A stretch of DNA of 64,000 nucleotides from JAHZFN01 sp965149945 (GTDB taxonomy: Bacteria; Bacillota; Dehalobacteriia; UBA4068; UBA4997), in assembly GCA_965149945.1 (NCBI GenBank), contig CBCTTQ010000007.1, forward strand, positions 1 through 64,000, given 5' to 3'. Under the pieces are notes generated by a model. That model saw only the letters and a list, made by a program, of their open reading frames with translations, had not been told where the DNA came from and did not search any database. How positions within the stretch are numbered: position 1 is the stretch's first letter; every line of letters begins with the position of its first letter. Position numbers and translations under genes: made by a program. This document shows, one piece after another, positions 51,020-58,934 of the stretch.

Positions 51020-51574
51020 TCACGCGGAGGGAGAACCGTATTTTTCCACCATTGCTTGTACCGTGGTCAAAAAGCCTTCCGGCATATTGAAGCATCCTTC
51101 TCTATCCGTGATCATATCATCTGTTACATATGAAGCATTTTCCAAAGAGGCCCTGCCGATATCCCCGTAAGCAATATCATCATACATGCCAATGATACAA
51201 TCATCATTAAAATGCACATAATAATAATTTATGCCCGCATACCCATCAGCAGGATCCGCAAGTCCTTCCCAGGAAGCAAAATCTACACTGTCGATGAGCG
51301 CTTGAATATCTATCGGGTCAGTAACGGTTACCACAGGTTTATAGAATAAGTCTCCGTCTATATTAGCAAAAATGATCACCTTCTTCGATTCCAACGGATA
51401 AGTTTCCGCGAGATACTGATCGAGGGGGACGCCGTTGATCGTCTGGGTGCCTGTCGGTTCTTCTGCCTCTGTCGCTTGTTCATTGGGATCCGCGACGGGT
51501 TCTTCTGTTTCTCCGCAAGCGGCAAGTCCCAACGCCAAAACAACCAGCAGCAGAGCCATCCATATCTTTTTCAT
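51020..51574 (-). CDS. Lipoprotein, tandem paralogue 3
   Basis: A 184-residue lipoprotein: signal MKKIWMALLLVVLALGLAAC (Cys20), acidic linker, then the shared domain (INGVPLDQYLAETYPLES, TVTDPIDIQTLIDSVDFASW, NYYYVHFNDDC, MVEKYGSPSA). It is the most diverged copy and lies nearest the caspase-fold gene, whose stop codon is 49 bases upstream, so co-transcription is likely. The role is unknown; paralogous exposed lipoproteins beside a secreted peptidase could be substrates, inhibitors or immunity-like partners (inference only). Confidence 0.85.
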   Translation of the reverse strand: MKKIWMALLLVVLALGLAACGETEEPVADPNEQATEAEEPTGTQTINGVPLDQYLAETYPLESKKVIIFANIDGDLFYKPVVTVTDPIDIQALIDSVDFASWEGLADPADGYAGINYYYVHFNDDCIIGMYDDIAYGDIGRASLENASYVTDDMITDREGCFNMPEGFLTTVQAMVEKYGSPSA

Positions 51575-51576
51575 GG

Positions 51577-51632
51577 TTATCATCTCCCTTTATCCATTCT
51601 CGTATCGTTTCTTTACAAAAAATCAAACTTTA
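51577..51632 (-). repeat. Duplicated leader, copy B
   Basis: Partner of 50961-51018. Its upstream end runs into the last codons of the caspase-fold gene (GGTAAAGTTTGA). A similar AACGGTAAAG stretch follows paralogue 2, as expected if this junction was copied along with the lipoprotein gene. Confidence 0.8.
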
Positions 51633-53098
51633 CCGTTATAGGTTTTATCACCAAGACAATACAGCGGTAAATCTAATGTGCTAAGAGAATTTCTGGTATT
51701 CACAGCAGCCGTATAAAGATAACGACTTCCATTTACCTGCGGCCAAAACTCTCTGTTGTATTGGCGCATATTCGTAACTTTCACTGTATTATAGAAACCC
51801 ATGAAAAATCTATCCTGACTATTAGAAGTAATATTAAACGCACTTGCCCATGCAGGCGTACCAGTTTCACAAGCGCTTAAAAATACAAACTTCCAATTAC
51901 CGTTGTAACCATCAATCGTTGTCCGATTCAAACTCCAAACGATATCGTCTTTAGTATCTTTCGCACATATCACATCATTATCACCGTGTCCATAAAACAT
52001 AAATCCATAAGCGTCGCTCTTCTTCAAAAAGCTCATAATTGTGTTTTTCAGTGAGTATTCCTTTGATGTTGTTCCTGTAGCAGAATATCCTAATCTCTTA
52101 AACGCGGCTTTTGCCAAGGACACATTACTGGAACTTTCGCTCATATAACCATCGCCATATGCTCCAGCAGAAAGCATCATGACATTACCTCCAATTACCT
52201 CACCAGTTACAGCATCCACATACACAAACTGATTACCGCCATTCAAAGAAATATTATAAGCCAATCTTACAAAATCTGCGGGTTCATAGGGACCGCCTTC
52301 TCTCCAGTAATAATTGGGCTGCACATAACATAATTCTGCTCCATCCACAGTTGCTTGCAATTTTTCAATCACTGGCTGAGCTGCGACAATAGCTTCTTCT
52401 TTGCTGATTTCAGCGGTTGTAGTATTCGCTTCCAAATCAAATGTACTCAAAAACGCCAAAGAAGCATCTTTTCTAGCAATGGTAATATTCACACCATCAC
52501 ATTCATTCACTAAACCATTTTCTAAAACTTGTCGATATGCCAATAACCAATAATCAACAGTTACCTTTTCAGATTTAACTAATTTGTATTCCCCTTCCAG
52601 TTCCAACATTTCTAAAGTTTGTTCACCGGTAGCAATATATTGCTCTTCGCTTGTTGAAAAAGTTTCTTCCCATGTAGGCGCAAGCAAATCAGCATCAGCA
52701 TGATAGATATCAACAATTTGATTATTGGAATCAACAGAAATATAAGATTCATCATCAATGATGTATTTGGTATAAATCTCATTGGTATAACCTATTACAT
52801 CTTTCATTGTTTCTGCTTTTTTCACATTGTCTACAGAGATTCCCAATGTTTCCAAATCATCTTGGGTATCCTTATCCAAAACCGTTGTACTAATTCCAGA
52901 TACTGTCGCACTTTTCAAAAGTATATCTTGTATATCACCATTATTTTGTTCTGATACCGGAATAGGCTTCGCTTGCGCGATGACACTTTCCTTTTGCCCT
53001 ACCACATCGGATGTTTCCGCGAAAGCACTCACGCCGGAAGTCATGAATACCGCAAAAACTAAAAACAACGCCAACACTTTGGACACATTCTTTTTCAT
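51623..53098 (-). CDS. Secreted caspase-fold (CHAT-like) putative cysteine protease
   Basis: A 491-residue exported protein. A Sec signal peptide (1-27, cleavage after SAFA) precedes an N-terminal region with a PepSY/FTP-like segment (about 225-305: EISKEEAIVAAQPVIEKLQ, then FVYVDAVTGEVIGG) typical of protease propeptides. The C-terminal domain has the clan CD signature: a hydrophobic strand ending FMFYGHGD (H371) and, 39 residues later, KFVFLSACETGTP (C410). LSACETG is the exact catalytic-Cys motif of CHAT caspase-like domains. Most CHAT proteins are cytosolic; an exported one with a possible inhibitory prodomain is unusual. Substrate and activity are unknown. AAGGAG precedes the ATG. An extended -10 (TGCTATAAA) near 53146 may serve it. 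Confidence 0.75.
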   Translation of the reverse strand: MKKNVSKVLALFLVFAVFMTSGVSAFAETSDVVGQKESVIAQAKPIPVSEQNNGDIQDILLKSATVSGISTTVLDKDTQDDLETLGISVDNVKKAETMKDVIGYTNEIYTKYIIDDESYISVDSNNQIVDIYHADADLLAPTWEETFSTSEEQYIATGEQTLEMLELEGEYKLVKSEKVTVDYWLLAYRQVLENGLVNECDGVNITIARKDASLAFLSTFDLEANTTTAEISKEEAIVAAQPVIEKLQATVDGAELCYVQPNYYWREGGPYEPADFVRLAYNISLNGGNQFVYVDAVTGEVIGGNVMMLSAGAYGDGYMSESSSNVSLAKAAFKRLGYSATGTTSKEYSLKNTIMSFLKKSDAYGFMFYGHGDNDVICAKDTKDDIVWSLNRTTIDGYNGNWKFVFLSACETGTPAWASAFNITSNSQDRFFMGFYNTVKVTNMRQYNREFWPQVNGSRYLYTAAVNTRNSLSTLDLPLYCLGDKTYNGKV

Positions 53099-53222
53099 AA
53101 TTATTCACACTCTCCTTACTTTTATTAGTGCCGTCCCGCCCACCCATCATTTTTTATAGCAAAAATTCTCAAGGGAATCTTGTGATCAAGCCTTCTTCCT
53201 GCTTTTTTTCATCACATTTTTA

Positions 53223-53252
53223 AGACCGCGTCCCCTTCGCCGCGGTTTTTAT
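53223..53252 (-). terminator. Hairpin between the small secreted protein and the caspase-fold gene
   Basis: ACCGCG...CGCGGT stem with a purine-rich loop, about 77 bases beyond the stop codon of the gene at 53329-53739. A second perfect hairpin ATTTATCC/GGATAAAT lies at 53284-53304. Neither is followed by a strong T run. Confidence 0.5.
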
Positions 53253-53328
53253 TCTCCATTTGGATGAACAAAATTTCCCCCGTATTTATCCAAATAGGAT
53301 AAATGGCTCACACACTATACCCGCGTCA

Positions 53329-53739
53329 TCATTTTGTCGCATACGCATATCTCATAATTTCATCGGTGCCGCCGGCTCCGTAAACGTATACCATGGCTTT
53401 CAAACGATAGCTGCCACTGCTAACCGGAGAATAGGTATCCACGAACGACAAGGAACCTACACCGGTCATACGGCTCCAAGTTTTGATCGGATTGCCGTAG
53501 GCGCCGTTAGATTGCTTCTTCTGCAGATATACCGTGGACACAATGCTTTCATTGGATTTCTGGGTGTTCACATACAATTTGCACTTCGCGGTAGAACCAC
53601 TAATCGACAACATTGGCGTCACCTTCGCGTCAGAAGTCCAGCTGGGCACAATGTCCACCGTCGGCGCCGCCATGGCCACCGTCCCAAAAGCAAAAATCAG
53701 GCACAAGGCCAGCGCCAACACCGCGGGTTTCTTTTTCAT
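53329..53739 (-). CDS. Small secreted beta-rich protein
   Basis: A 136-residue protein: signal peptide of about 25 residues ending VAMAAP, then about 110 residues of alternating polar/hydrophobic strands (LSISGSTAKCKLYVN, VSTVYLQKKQSNGAYG, IKTWSRMTG, GSYRLKAMVYVYG). The pattern (ISG-TAxC, LQKK, KTW, SYR) recalls small secreted proteins common in gut Bacillota near sigma-factor genes, but I know no named domain. The start at 53739 has AAAGGAGG upstream; a GTG three codons earlier overlaps that site. It lies downstream of the ECF sigma/anti-sigma pair and may be in its regulon. Confidence 0.75.
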   Translation of the reverse strand: MKKKPAVLALALCLIFAFGTVAMAAPTVDIVPSWTSDAKVTPMLSISGSTAKCKLYVNTQKSNESIVSTVYLQKKQSNGAYGNPIKTWSRMTGVGSLSFVDTYSPVSSGSYRLKAMVYVYGAGGTDEIMRYAYATK

Positions 53740-53926
53740 CGGTTTCACCTCCTTTCTGTTTCATCCGAAGAGGAGTTTTTCCCCCTCTATTTATATAACA
53801 CAATTGAGACAGCCAAAATCTGACAAAATTCACAAAAATTTTTTTTATTTTTTTCAAATTTTTTCCATTTCTTTTGCTGTTTCCTGTTCCCCTCTTTTTG
53901 CAGGTGTTTTTCCCTTATCCGCACAG

Positions 53927-53963
53927 AAAAAGTGACCGAACCATTTCGATTCGGTCACTTTTT
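53927..53963. terminator. Terminator of the sigma/anti-sigma unit
   Basis: A 14-bp stem AAAAAGTGACCGAA/TTCGGTCACTTTTT, 20 bases beyond the anti-sigma stop codon, symmetric. Confidence 0.9.
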
Positions 53964-53982
53964 CAAAAGAATCTATTACACA

Positions 53983-54687
53983 TTATTTCCGCAAACAAAT
54001 TCCATCGGCAATCCGCAGCAATTCTTCCAACGGCAAAATGCCTTTGATCGCGAAGAAGTACTTGCCGTCCGCACTGGTCCAAATCAAATCGGAAGACCAA
54101 CCCACATCTATGGGCTTATAGTAAATCGCTTCTTCGCCGGAGAACAATTCCACCATACACTTTTCTCGATGTTCATTATCTACGCTATATGAGAAGTTAT
54201 GACTGGCAAGCGCGATGTCTATCGTTAAAAATTGCCCTTCAGCATTTCTAAACTCCCACACATTAATTATTTCTTCTGACCAATCCTCTGAAAGAACAAA
54301 TGATTGTTCATAGGCTTCCGGAATATACTGAAATTCGACATCTGGCAATGTGTCATTTGTTTCGTTATAAAACTGATATGTCACATGGTCCGAAAGCCAC
54401 TCTTCCAGCAAATTGCCGGCAATGGTCCGCGTCTGGGGAATAGCAAAAAGTGTCCCCGCCAAAATCGCCAGCACCACCACCGCGACCAAGGCATATTGGC
54501 GAATTCGCCGAGGAATGCTCCTCCCCTGGCGTTTGGCATATCCCAAAGGATCCGCCAGCATGCGGTCAAATCTCCGCCGCCATTTCTTACTCGGTTCCGC
54601 GTCATCCTCCCGCACATCCCGATAACGCTCTGCCGCCGCCAGCAACAACGCGTCATGTAAACGAAGTTCCAATTGCGATTCGTTCAT
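53983..54687 (-). CDS. Membrane anti-sigma factor-like protein (DUF4367)
   Basis: A 234-residue single-pass protein. The N-terminal cytoplasmic part (1-65) is helical and charged, in the position of a sigma-binding region (LELRLHDALLLAAAERYRDV). A transmembrane helix lies around 68-88. The external C-terminal domain ends in a DUF4367-like block (SSDLIWTSADGKYFFAIKGILPLEELLRIADGI). Such proteins next to ECF sigma genes bind and silence the sigma factor until an outside signal arrives. I use the ATG at 54687, with AGAGGA upstream. An ATG two codons earlier (54693) would overlap the sigma stop codon as TGATG. Release by RseP-type proteolysis is possible but not shown. Confidence 0.8.
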   Translation of the reverse strand: MNESQLELRLHDALLLAAAERYRDVREDDAEPSKKWRRRFDRMLADPLGYAKRQGRSIPRRIRQYALVAVVVLAILAGTLFAIPQTRTIAGNLLEEWLSDHVTYQFYNETNDTLPDVEFQYIPEAYEQSFVLSEDWSEEIINVWEFRNAEGQFLTIDIALASHNFSYSVDNEHREKCMVELFSGEEAIYYKPIDVGWSSDLIWTSADGKYFFAIKGILPLEELLRIADGICLRK

Positions 54688-54692
54688 GGACA

Positions 54693-55211
54693 TCAATCCT
54701 CTTCTTGCAATTTTTTCATCAGCAGCTTCCGCGCCCTGGACAAACGCTGCAAAGCGTTGTCACAAGTAATATCCCGCAACACGGCGATTTCCTTCGCGCG
54801 ATATCCGTAAAGATAATACAATTCCAAAACATCCCGATATTTTTCGGGCAAGGCGTTGATGGCAGCCACCAGCTCTGTGGTTTCTTCCCCTTGTTCCGCG
54901 GCAATCCCGTCAAACAAATGATTATCTCCCACCGGAAAAGAACGCCGTTCTTTTTTCAAAATATTCAGCGCGGTATTGCGTGTGACCACCAAAATCCAGC
55001 CCCATTGCGCGGATTCATCCAACGCCAAAAATTGAGAAAAATGATAAATCACCTGCAAAAACGCATCGTGTACCGCTTCATCCGCCAGCTCGGAAGATCC
55101 CAAAATTTCTTTGGCAACGCGGTACATTTTGCCACGATGGCGATCGTAAATCCCCTTAAACAGGATTCGATCTCCGGGGGCTTCGACCTGCTCAAAATAA
55201 AACGCTAACAT
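54693..55211 (-). CDS. ECF (extracytoplasmic function) RNA polymerase sigma factor
   Basis: A 172-residue sigma-70 family regulator with region 2 (FKGIYDRHRGKMYRVAKEIL, ADEAVHDAFLQVIYHF, WGWILVVTRNTALNILKKE) and region 4 (LPEKYRDVLELYYLYGYRAKEIAVL...ARKLLMKKL). Regions 1 and 3 are missing, as in all ECF factors. The start at 55211 (MLAFYFEQVEAPGDR) follows GAGAGG; a frame extending to 55292 has no site. It overlaps or abuts the anti-sigma gene. It probably controls the secreted and lipoprotein genes just downstream. An extended -10 promoter lies at 55304-55312. Confidence 0.93.
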   Translation of the reverse strand: MLAFYFEQVEAPGDRILFKGIYDRHRGKMYRVAKEILGSSELADEAVHDAFLQVIYHFSQFLALDESAQWGWILVVTRNTALNILKKERRSFPVGDNHLFDGIAAEQGEETTELVAAINALPEKYRDVLELYYLYGYRAKEIAVLRDITCDNALQRLSRARKLLMKKLQEED

Positions 55212-55303
55212 GCCAATCCTCTCATATCCGCAAAACGCGCGACCCTCCAAACCGATCGCCTTTAACAAAAAAGCTTTATCCATCGCGTTCATAAGCTATT
55301 GCC

Positions 55304-55312
55304 ATTATAGCA
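55304..55312 (-). promoter_or_regulatory. Extended -10 promoter of the sigma gene
   Basis: TGCTATAAT with no good -35 box, about 90 bases before the ATG. Confidence 0.55.
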
Positions 55313-55432
55313 AGTTTTTCTATCCTTGCCTAGTCATTTGCAAAATTTTATCAATATTAGGAAAAGCCATTTTCTGATTTTACTCCGAGAAAATCTTCTT
55401 TTTATGCGTTTTTTTTATAAGATATGCAAAAC

Positions 55433-55467
55433 AAAAAGGCCGTGATCTTTTTCACGGTCTTTTTATT
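55433..55467. terminator. Terminator of the isochorismatase-like gene
   Basis: AAAGGCCGTGA/TCACGGTCTTT stem with A and T runs on both sides, 44 bases beyond the gene's stop codon on the minus strand. Confidence 0.85.
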
Positions 55468-55510
55468 AAACCATAAAATACCTGCTAAACGCAAATACTA
55501 AACCATCCTG

Positions 55511-56101
55511 TCAATCCAGCGTCTCCAATGTCACCACGCGCGCCCCCAACAAGCTTTGCATATGATTCATGGCAAAAGCTTTGTTTTCCACCGAATCACT
55601 GACAGTCGCGTCATCGGCAATGGTCACCCGATAGCCCCGATTATAGGCGTCAATGGCAGTATGCAATACGCAAATATGCGTACACACACCACCCAGCACC
55701 ACCTCTGTCACGCCGCGGGCGCGCAGCCAAACATCCAACTGTGTTCCCGCAAAAGCGGAAAATCGTACCTTACGAAAATACACCGTTTCAAAAGGATGGC
55801 TTTCATGGATCGCGGTCCATTTCTCTTTCACTTTTCCGTACAATTCCGCACCCCAGCAACCCTGTACATTATGACGAGGGAACAATGCCGTTTCCGGATG
55901 ATAAGGATCACGCGCACCGTCCTTTGTCTCCTCGTGAGAATCGTTACATACCACCACAAAATTTCCCCGTGCCAAAAACCACTCAAAATAAGCACAGGCA
56001 ACCGATTCAATGGCCTGCGCCGGCAGACCGCAAGACAGCACACCGCTATCCGCAATCAAATCATTGCTGAAATCAATTAAAATAAACGCTTTTTTCTCCA
56101 T
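55511..56101 (-). CDS. Isochorismatase-family cysteine hydrolase (nicotinamidase-like)
   Basis: A 196-residue cytosolic hydrolase. The catalytic triad is visible as the Asp in FILIDFSNDL (residue 10), the Lys in YFRKVRFSAF and the Cys in GGVCTHICVLHTAIDA, with the cis-peptide GGV before it. The family includes nicotinamidases, ureidoacrylate and N-carbamoylsarcosine amidases. The FSAFAGTQLDVWLRARGV segment resembles nicotinamidase/biuret hydrolase-type proteins, but the substrate is not certain. AAGGAGG precedes the ATG. It is monocistronic, upstream of the sigma factor gene on the same strand. Confidence 0.88.
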   Translation of the reverse strand: MEKKAFILIDFSNDLIADSGVLSCGLPAQAIESVACAYFEWFLARGNFVVVCNDSHEETKDGARDPYHPETALFPRHNVQGCWGAELYGKVKEKWTAIHESHPFETVYFRKVRFSAFAGTQLDVWLRARGVTEVVLGGVCTHICVLHTAIDAYNRGYRVTIADDATVSDSVENKAFAMNHMQSLLGARVVTLETLD

Positions 56102-56990
56102 TGTTTTTCCTCCTTCCCAAAGAATTGTTCAATTATATTTTACAGAATTCAGTAATAATAAACAATAGGTTGTGTTCATTTTCTTTTTTCTCTACAAAAA
56201 TATACGGAATACATTATACCATTAGAACACCCGCAAGATTTTCCCCACAGATCTTTTCGCCACAATTCATCGGTGTCAAAAAATTCAATTTTCATAGATT
56301 TAACAAGTTCGATATAGCCCTTTCGTATTCTCCGTAAGGAAACATTCCACTATTCCTCTTCAGGTATAGGAAGAGATGATATTTTATAGTTCCTATCATG
56401 CAGACTTAGACCGGAACATCATTCCCGGCATTTCTTTCCTATCTTAAAGCCCTCACTGATTGACTGTTTTGATAGCGTTTTCTTGCTTTCGCAAGCTACA
56501 TAATATTTGCGTTCCCTATGATCAGGACGCTCCAATTGCACAAGGATATTCTCTCAATTGCAGACAAGACCATCTAAGGCCGCTTTTCGCTTTTCCACAG
56601 CATAGCTATTTTATTTCCTCTATGCGCATACTTCCGATAATCAACAGGCAAATACTCTTGTCGATTACTAAAAATTCATTGGCATTGAACTCGTATTTTG
56701 AGACGCAACCATTCAATCGAGCAACTGATACCGACTAATGAAAACGAATAGGGTTGAGAAAAACAGAGCCCTTTTTATTTTCTTCCTAATACAAAACGAG
56801 ACACCGAAAAAATTTTTCTCGATTAGCGAATAGAAAGTGTTATTTGTTTCACGCCGAATACGATATCTAATTCATTTAAAAAGAAGGAAATATTTATAAT
56901 CAAAAATTCCGAAAAAAATCTAGAATTTTTTAACTCCGTATCTGTATGGTAGCCAGCCAAGCTTTTCCGACAATACACCAAACAAAAAAT
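56102..56990. other. Gene-free region of about 0.9 kb
   Basis: I find no supported gene. Short frames (for example 56460-56738) lack ribosome binding sites and families. Small inverted repeats such as TTGCTTTCGCAAG occur near 56480. No mobile-element ends or long repeats were seen. Confidence 0.5.
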
Positions 56991-56992
56991 GC

Positions 56993-57031
56993 AAAAAAAG
57001 ACCGAACATCGTAAAAAGATGTTCGGTCTTA
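56993..57031 (-). terminator. Terminator of the tRNA-Met/tRNA-Glu unit
   Basis: A 13-bp perfect stem AAGACCGAACATC/GATGTTCGGTCTT, followed on the minus strand by T7. Confidence 0.92.
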
Positions 57032-57036
57032 GCAGT

Positions 57037-57113
57037 TGGTGACGCGTAGGGGATTCGAACCCCTGAATGCCAGCGTGAAAGGCTGGTGAGTTCAGCCGCT
57101 TCTCCAACGCGCC
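57037..57113 (-). tRNA. tRNA-Glu (anticodon TTC)
   Basis: On the minus strand: acceptor GGCGCGT pairing with ACGCGTC, anticodon stem CCAGC/GCTGG around loop CTTTCAC (anticodon TTC), T arm GGGG-TTCGAAT-CCCC, discriminator A and encoded CCA. It is three bases downstream of tRNA-Met and co-transcribed with it. Confidence 0.96.
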
Positions 57114-57116
57114 ATA

Positions 57117-57193
57117 TGGTAGCGGTGACTGGACTTGAACCAGTGACACCCCGGGTATGAACCGAGTGCTCTAACCAACTGGGCTACACCGCC
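57117..57193 (-). tRNA. tRNA-Met (anticodon CAT, elongator type)
   Basis: On the minus strand: acceptor GGCGGTG pairing with CACCGCT, D arm AGCCCAGTTGGTTAGAGC, anticodon stem CTCGG/CCGGG around TTCATAC (CAT), T arm CACTGG-TTCAAGT-CCAGT, encoded CCA. The paired 1:72 ends mark it as elongator rather than initiator. A lysidine-modified tRNA-Ile2 also has CAT but usually a different acceptor. Confidence 0.9.
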
Positions 57194-57212
57194 ATGAACA
57201 GACTGCCTTATT

Positions 57213-57241
57213 ATAATACCTTATTTAATCCCAAAAGTCAA
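57213..57241 (-). promoter_or_regulatory. Promoter of the tRNA-Met/tRNA-Glu unit
   Basis: TTGACT (57236-57241), 17 bases, TATTAT (57213-57218), about 20 bases before tRNA-Met. Confidence 0.85.
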
Positions 57242-57272
57242 GTGATTTTCTACATTTTCTCGTATTTTTTTC

Positions 57273-57713
57273 CTACTTCCCCAGCATCAGACGTCCTCCT
57301 GCCACCAACAGCACCAAACCGAGGATTTGCAACCAAGAAAAGCTGACTCTTTCCATACCGAAAAGCCCCAGCCAATCGATTATCATCGCTGTCCCCAGCT
57401 GCCCCGCGATGATGGCGGTTGTCGCCACCGATGCCCCCAATTTTGGAATGGAAGCCATCACCCCGTAGATAATCCCCACATTAATAATTCCTCCCAAATA
57501 TCCATACCAAGGGACTTCTCTCCATTTACTAAAATCACCGTCCCCCACGCCGATTACCAACACCAAAACAAAAATCACAAAGGTAGCAATAGCATGTACA
57601 ACAAAATTCCCCTCCCAGGGACCGATTACTTTTCCCATCAAACCGTTCAACGTACCTTGTACCGCCATAAGCAAACCAGCCACAAAAGGCAAGCTCAACA
57701 TCAACCAATTCAT
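57273..57713 (-). CDS. DMT family transporter (DUF606/YdcZ-like)
   Basis: A 146-residue membrane protein with five hydrophobic helices, the half-size unit of the drug/metabolite transporter superfamily. FVAGLLMAVQGTLNGLMGKVIGPWEGNFVVH opens it in two parts, and GASVATTAIIAGQLGTAMIIDWLG is the conserved later helix, matching DUF606. Such half-size proteins act as dimers; no partner gene is adjacent. The substrate is unknown. A GGAGGTG site precedes the ATG. Confidence 0.9.
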   Translation of the reverse strand: MNWLMLSLPFVAGLLMAVQGTLNGLMGKVIGPWEGNFVVHAIATFVIFVLVLVIGVGDGDFSKWREVPWYGYLGGIINVGIIYGVMASIPKLGASVATTAIIAGQLGTAMIIDWLGLFGMERVSFSWLQILGLVLLVAGGRLMLGK

Positions 57714-57761
57714 AAAAAAACACCTCCTGATAGGAAGTGTTTCCTTTTTTATAAATTTTTT

Positions 57762-58934
57762 TCAGTCTTTTTTTTCCAAAAATCCACTACGCGAAGGCAA
57801 AGCAAGGATTTTTTCATAAAAGGCCAGTGTGGCTTCAGCAGTTTTTTGCCAATCAAAACGAGCGCTCCACGCAAGCCCTTTCTGTCCCATCTGTCGCAAC
57901 AGTTTCGGATCATTCAGCGTCTCCACCAAAACTCTTGTCATCGAATCGGTATCCATGGCGTCAAAATAGCAAGCCGCATCACCGCCTGTTTCTCGGAGAG
58001 AAGAATTATCCGCCACCAATACAGGGCAACCACAAGCCATCGCCTCTAAAACAGGCAAACCGAATCCTTCATAAAAAGAAGGATATACCAAGGCGGATGC
58101 ACCGCCATAAAAGTACGGCAACAAATTCCCAGGTACAAACCCCGGAAACACCACCCGTTCACCAATTCCCAAGGATGTTGCCAATTCTGTCAAAGCAGCG
58201 GTTTCTCTTCCGCAACGTCCGGGACAAACCAGCAGATACGGCGTGTGCCATTCTGATTGTGCCCGAGCAAAAGCCGTCAACAAACCGGACAAATTTTTCC
58301 GACGGCTAAAACCACCCACATACAGCAAATAGGCTCCGTCAATGCCGTATTGACGCCGTAACACCCCTTTGCAAGTTTCAGAAGCAGTCAACGCGTAAAT
58401 CGGCTCTGCCGCCTCATAAATAACGGCAATTCGATCTTCCGGGTATTTAAAAAACCGCAGAATATCCCTTTTGGTATGGTTGGAGACCGCAATAATTCCG
58501 TCGCTTTTGCCTATAATGGCAGGCATATCATGCAGAAATTCTTTGCGATAACCCCGCCCCACCGATTCAGGATACACATAAGGAATCAAATCGTGAATAG
58601 TCACAATGGTGCGACAAGGCGCCGCCAAAGGCAGGCCAATGCCGTTTTGCGGCACATGATAGAGAACTGCTTGTTGTTCTTTCAGCCAACAAGGCAAAAA
58701 TTCTTCTTCGCAATAACGGGGATTCTCCTGAATACGGGTACATCTCGCGCTATCCGTAAAATCCAAGTCCTCGTATTCCTGCCCCGGCAGAAAAAAAGAG
58801 ATTTCCTCACCGACCAACTTCCGCAAATGTACTGCCAATTGATAGGTATAGGTGCCGATGCCCGTGCCGCGATAATGAATGGCGCCCCTGGCATCCAAGG
58901 CAATTCTGCCCCCCTTTATTCCGTTTTTTGCCAT
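57762..58934 (-). CDS. Glycosyltransferase, GT4-like family
   Basis: A 390-residue GT-B glycosyltransferase. The N-terminal domain binds the acceptor (RIALDARGAIHYRGTGIGTYT). The linker has LYVGGFSRRKNL. The C-terminal nucleotide-sugar domain has the E-x7-E signature in YEGFGLPVLEAMACGCPV. It has no signal or membrane segment, so it works at the cytosolic face. It probably modifies a surface or spore-associated glycan or the neighbouring acidic protein (inference). GGAGGGG precedes the ATG, and its start overlaps the end of the upstream gene by 19 bases, so the two are coupled. Confidence 0.92.
   Translation of the reverse strand: MAKNGIKGGRIALDARGAIHYRGTGIGTYTYQLAVHLRKLVGEEISFFLPGQEYEDLDFTDSARCTRIQENPRYCEEEFLPCWLKEQQAVLYHVPQNGIGLPLAAPCRTIVTIHDLIPYVYPESVGRGYRKEFLHDMPAIIGKSDGIIAVSNHTKRDILRFFKYPEDRIAVIYEAAEPIYALTASETCKGVLRRQYGIDGAYLLYVGGFSRRKNLSGLLTAFARAQSEWHTPYLLVCPGRCGRETAALTELATSLGIGERVVFPGFVPGNLLPYFYGGASALVYPSFYEGFGLPVLEAMACGCPVLVADNSSLRETGGDAACYFDAMDTDSMTRVLVETLNDPKLLRQMGQKGLAWSARFDWQKTAEATLAFYEKILALPSRSGFLEKKD

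Noticed and set aside
56823..57149. 108-codon minus-strand frame
   Set aside because: It runs through tRNA-Glu and into tRNA-Met, so it cannot be a gene.
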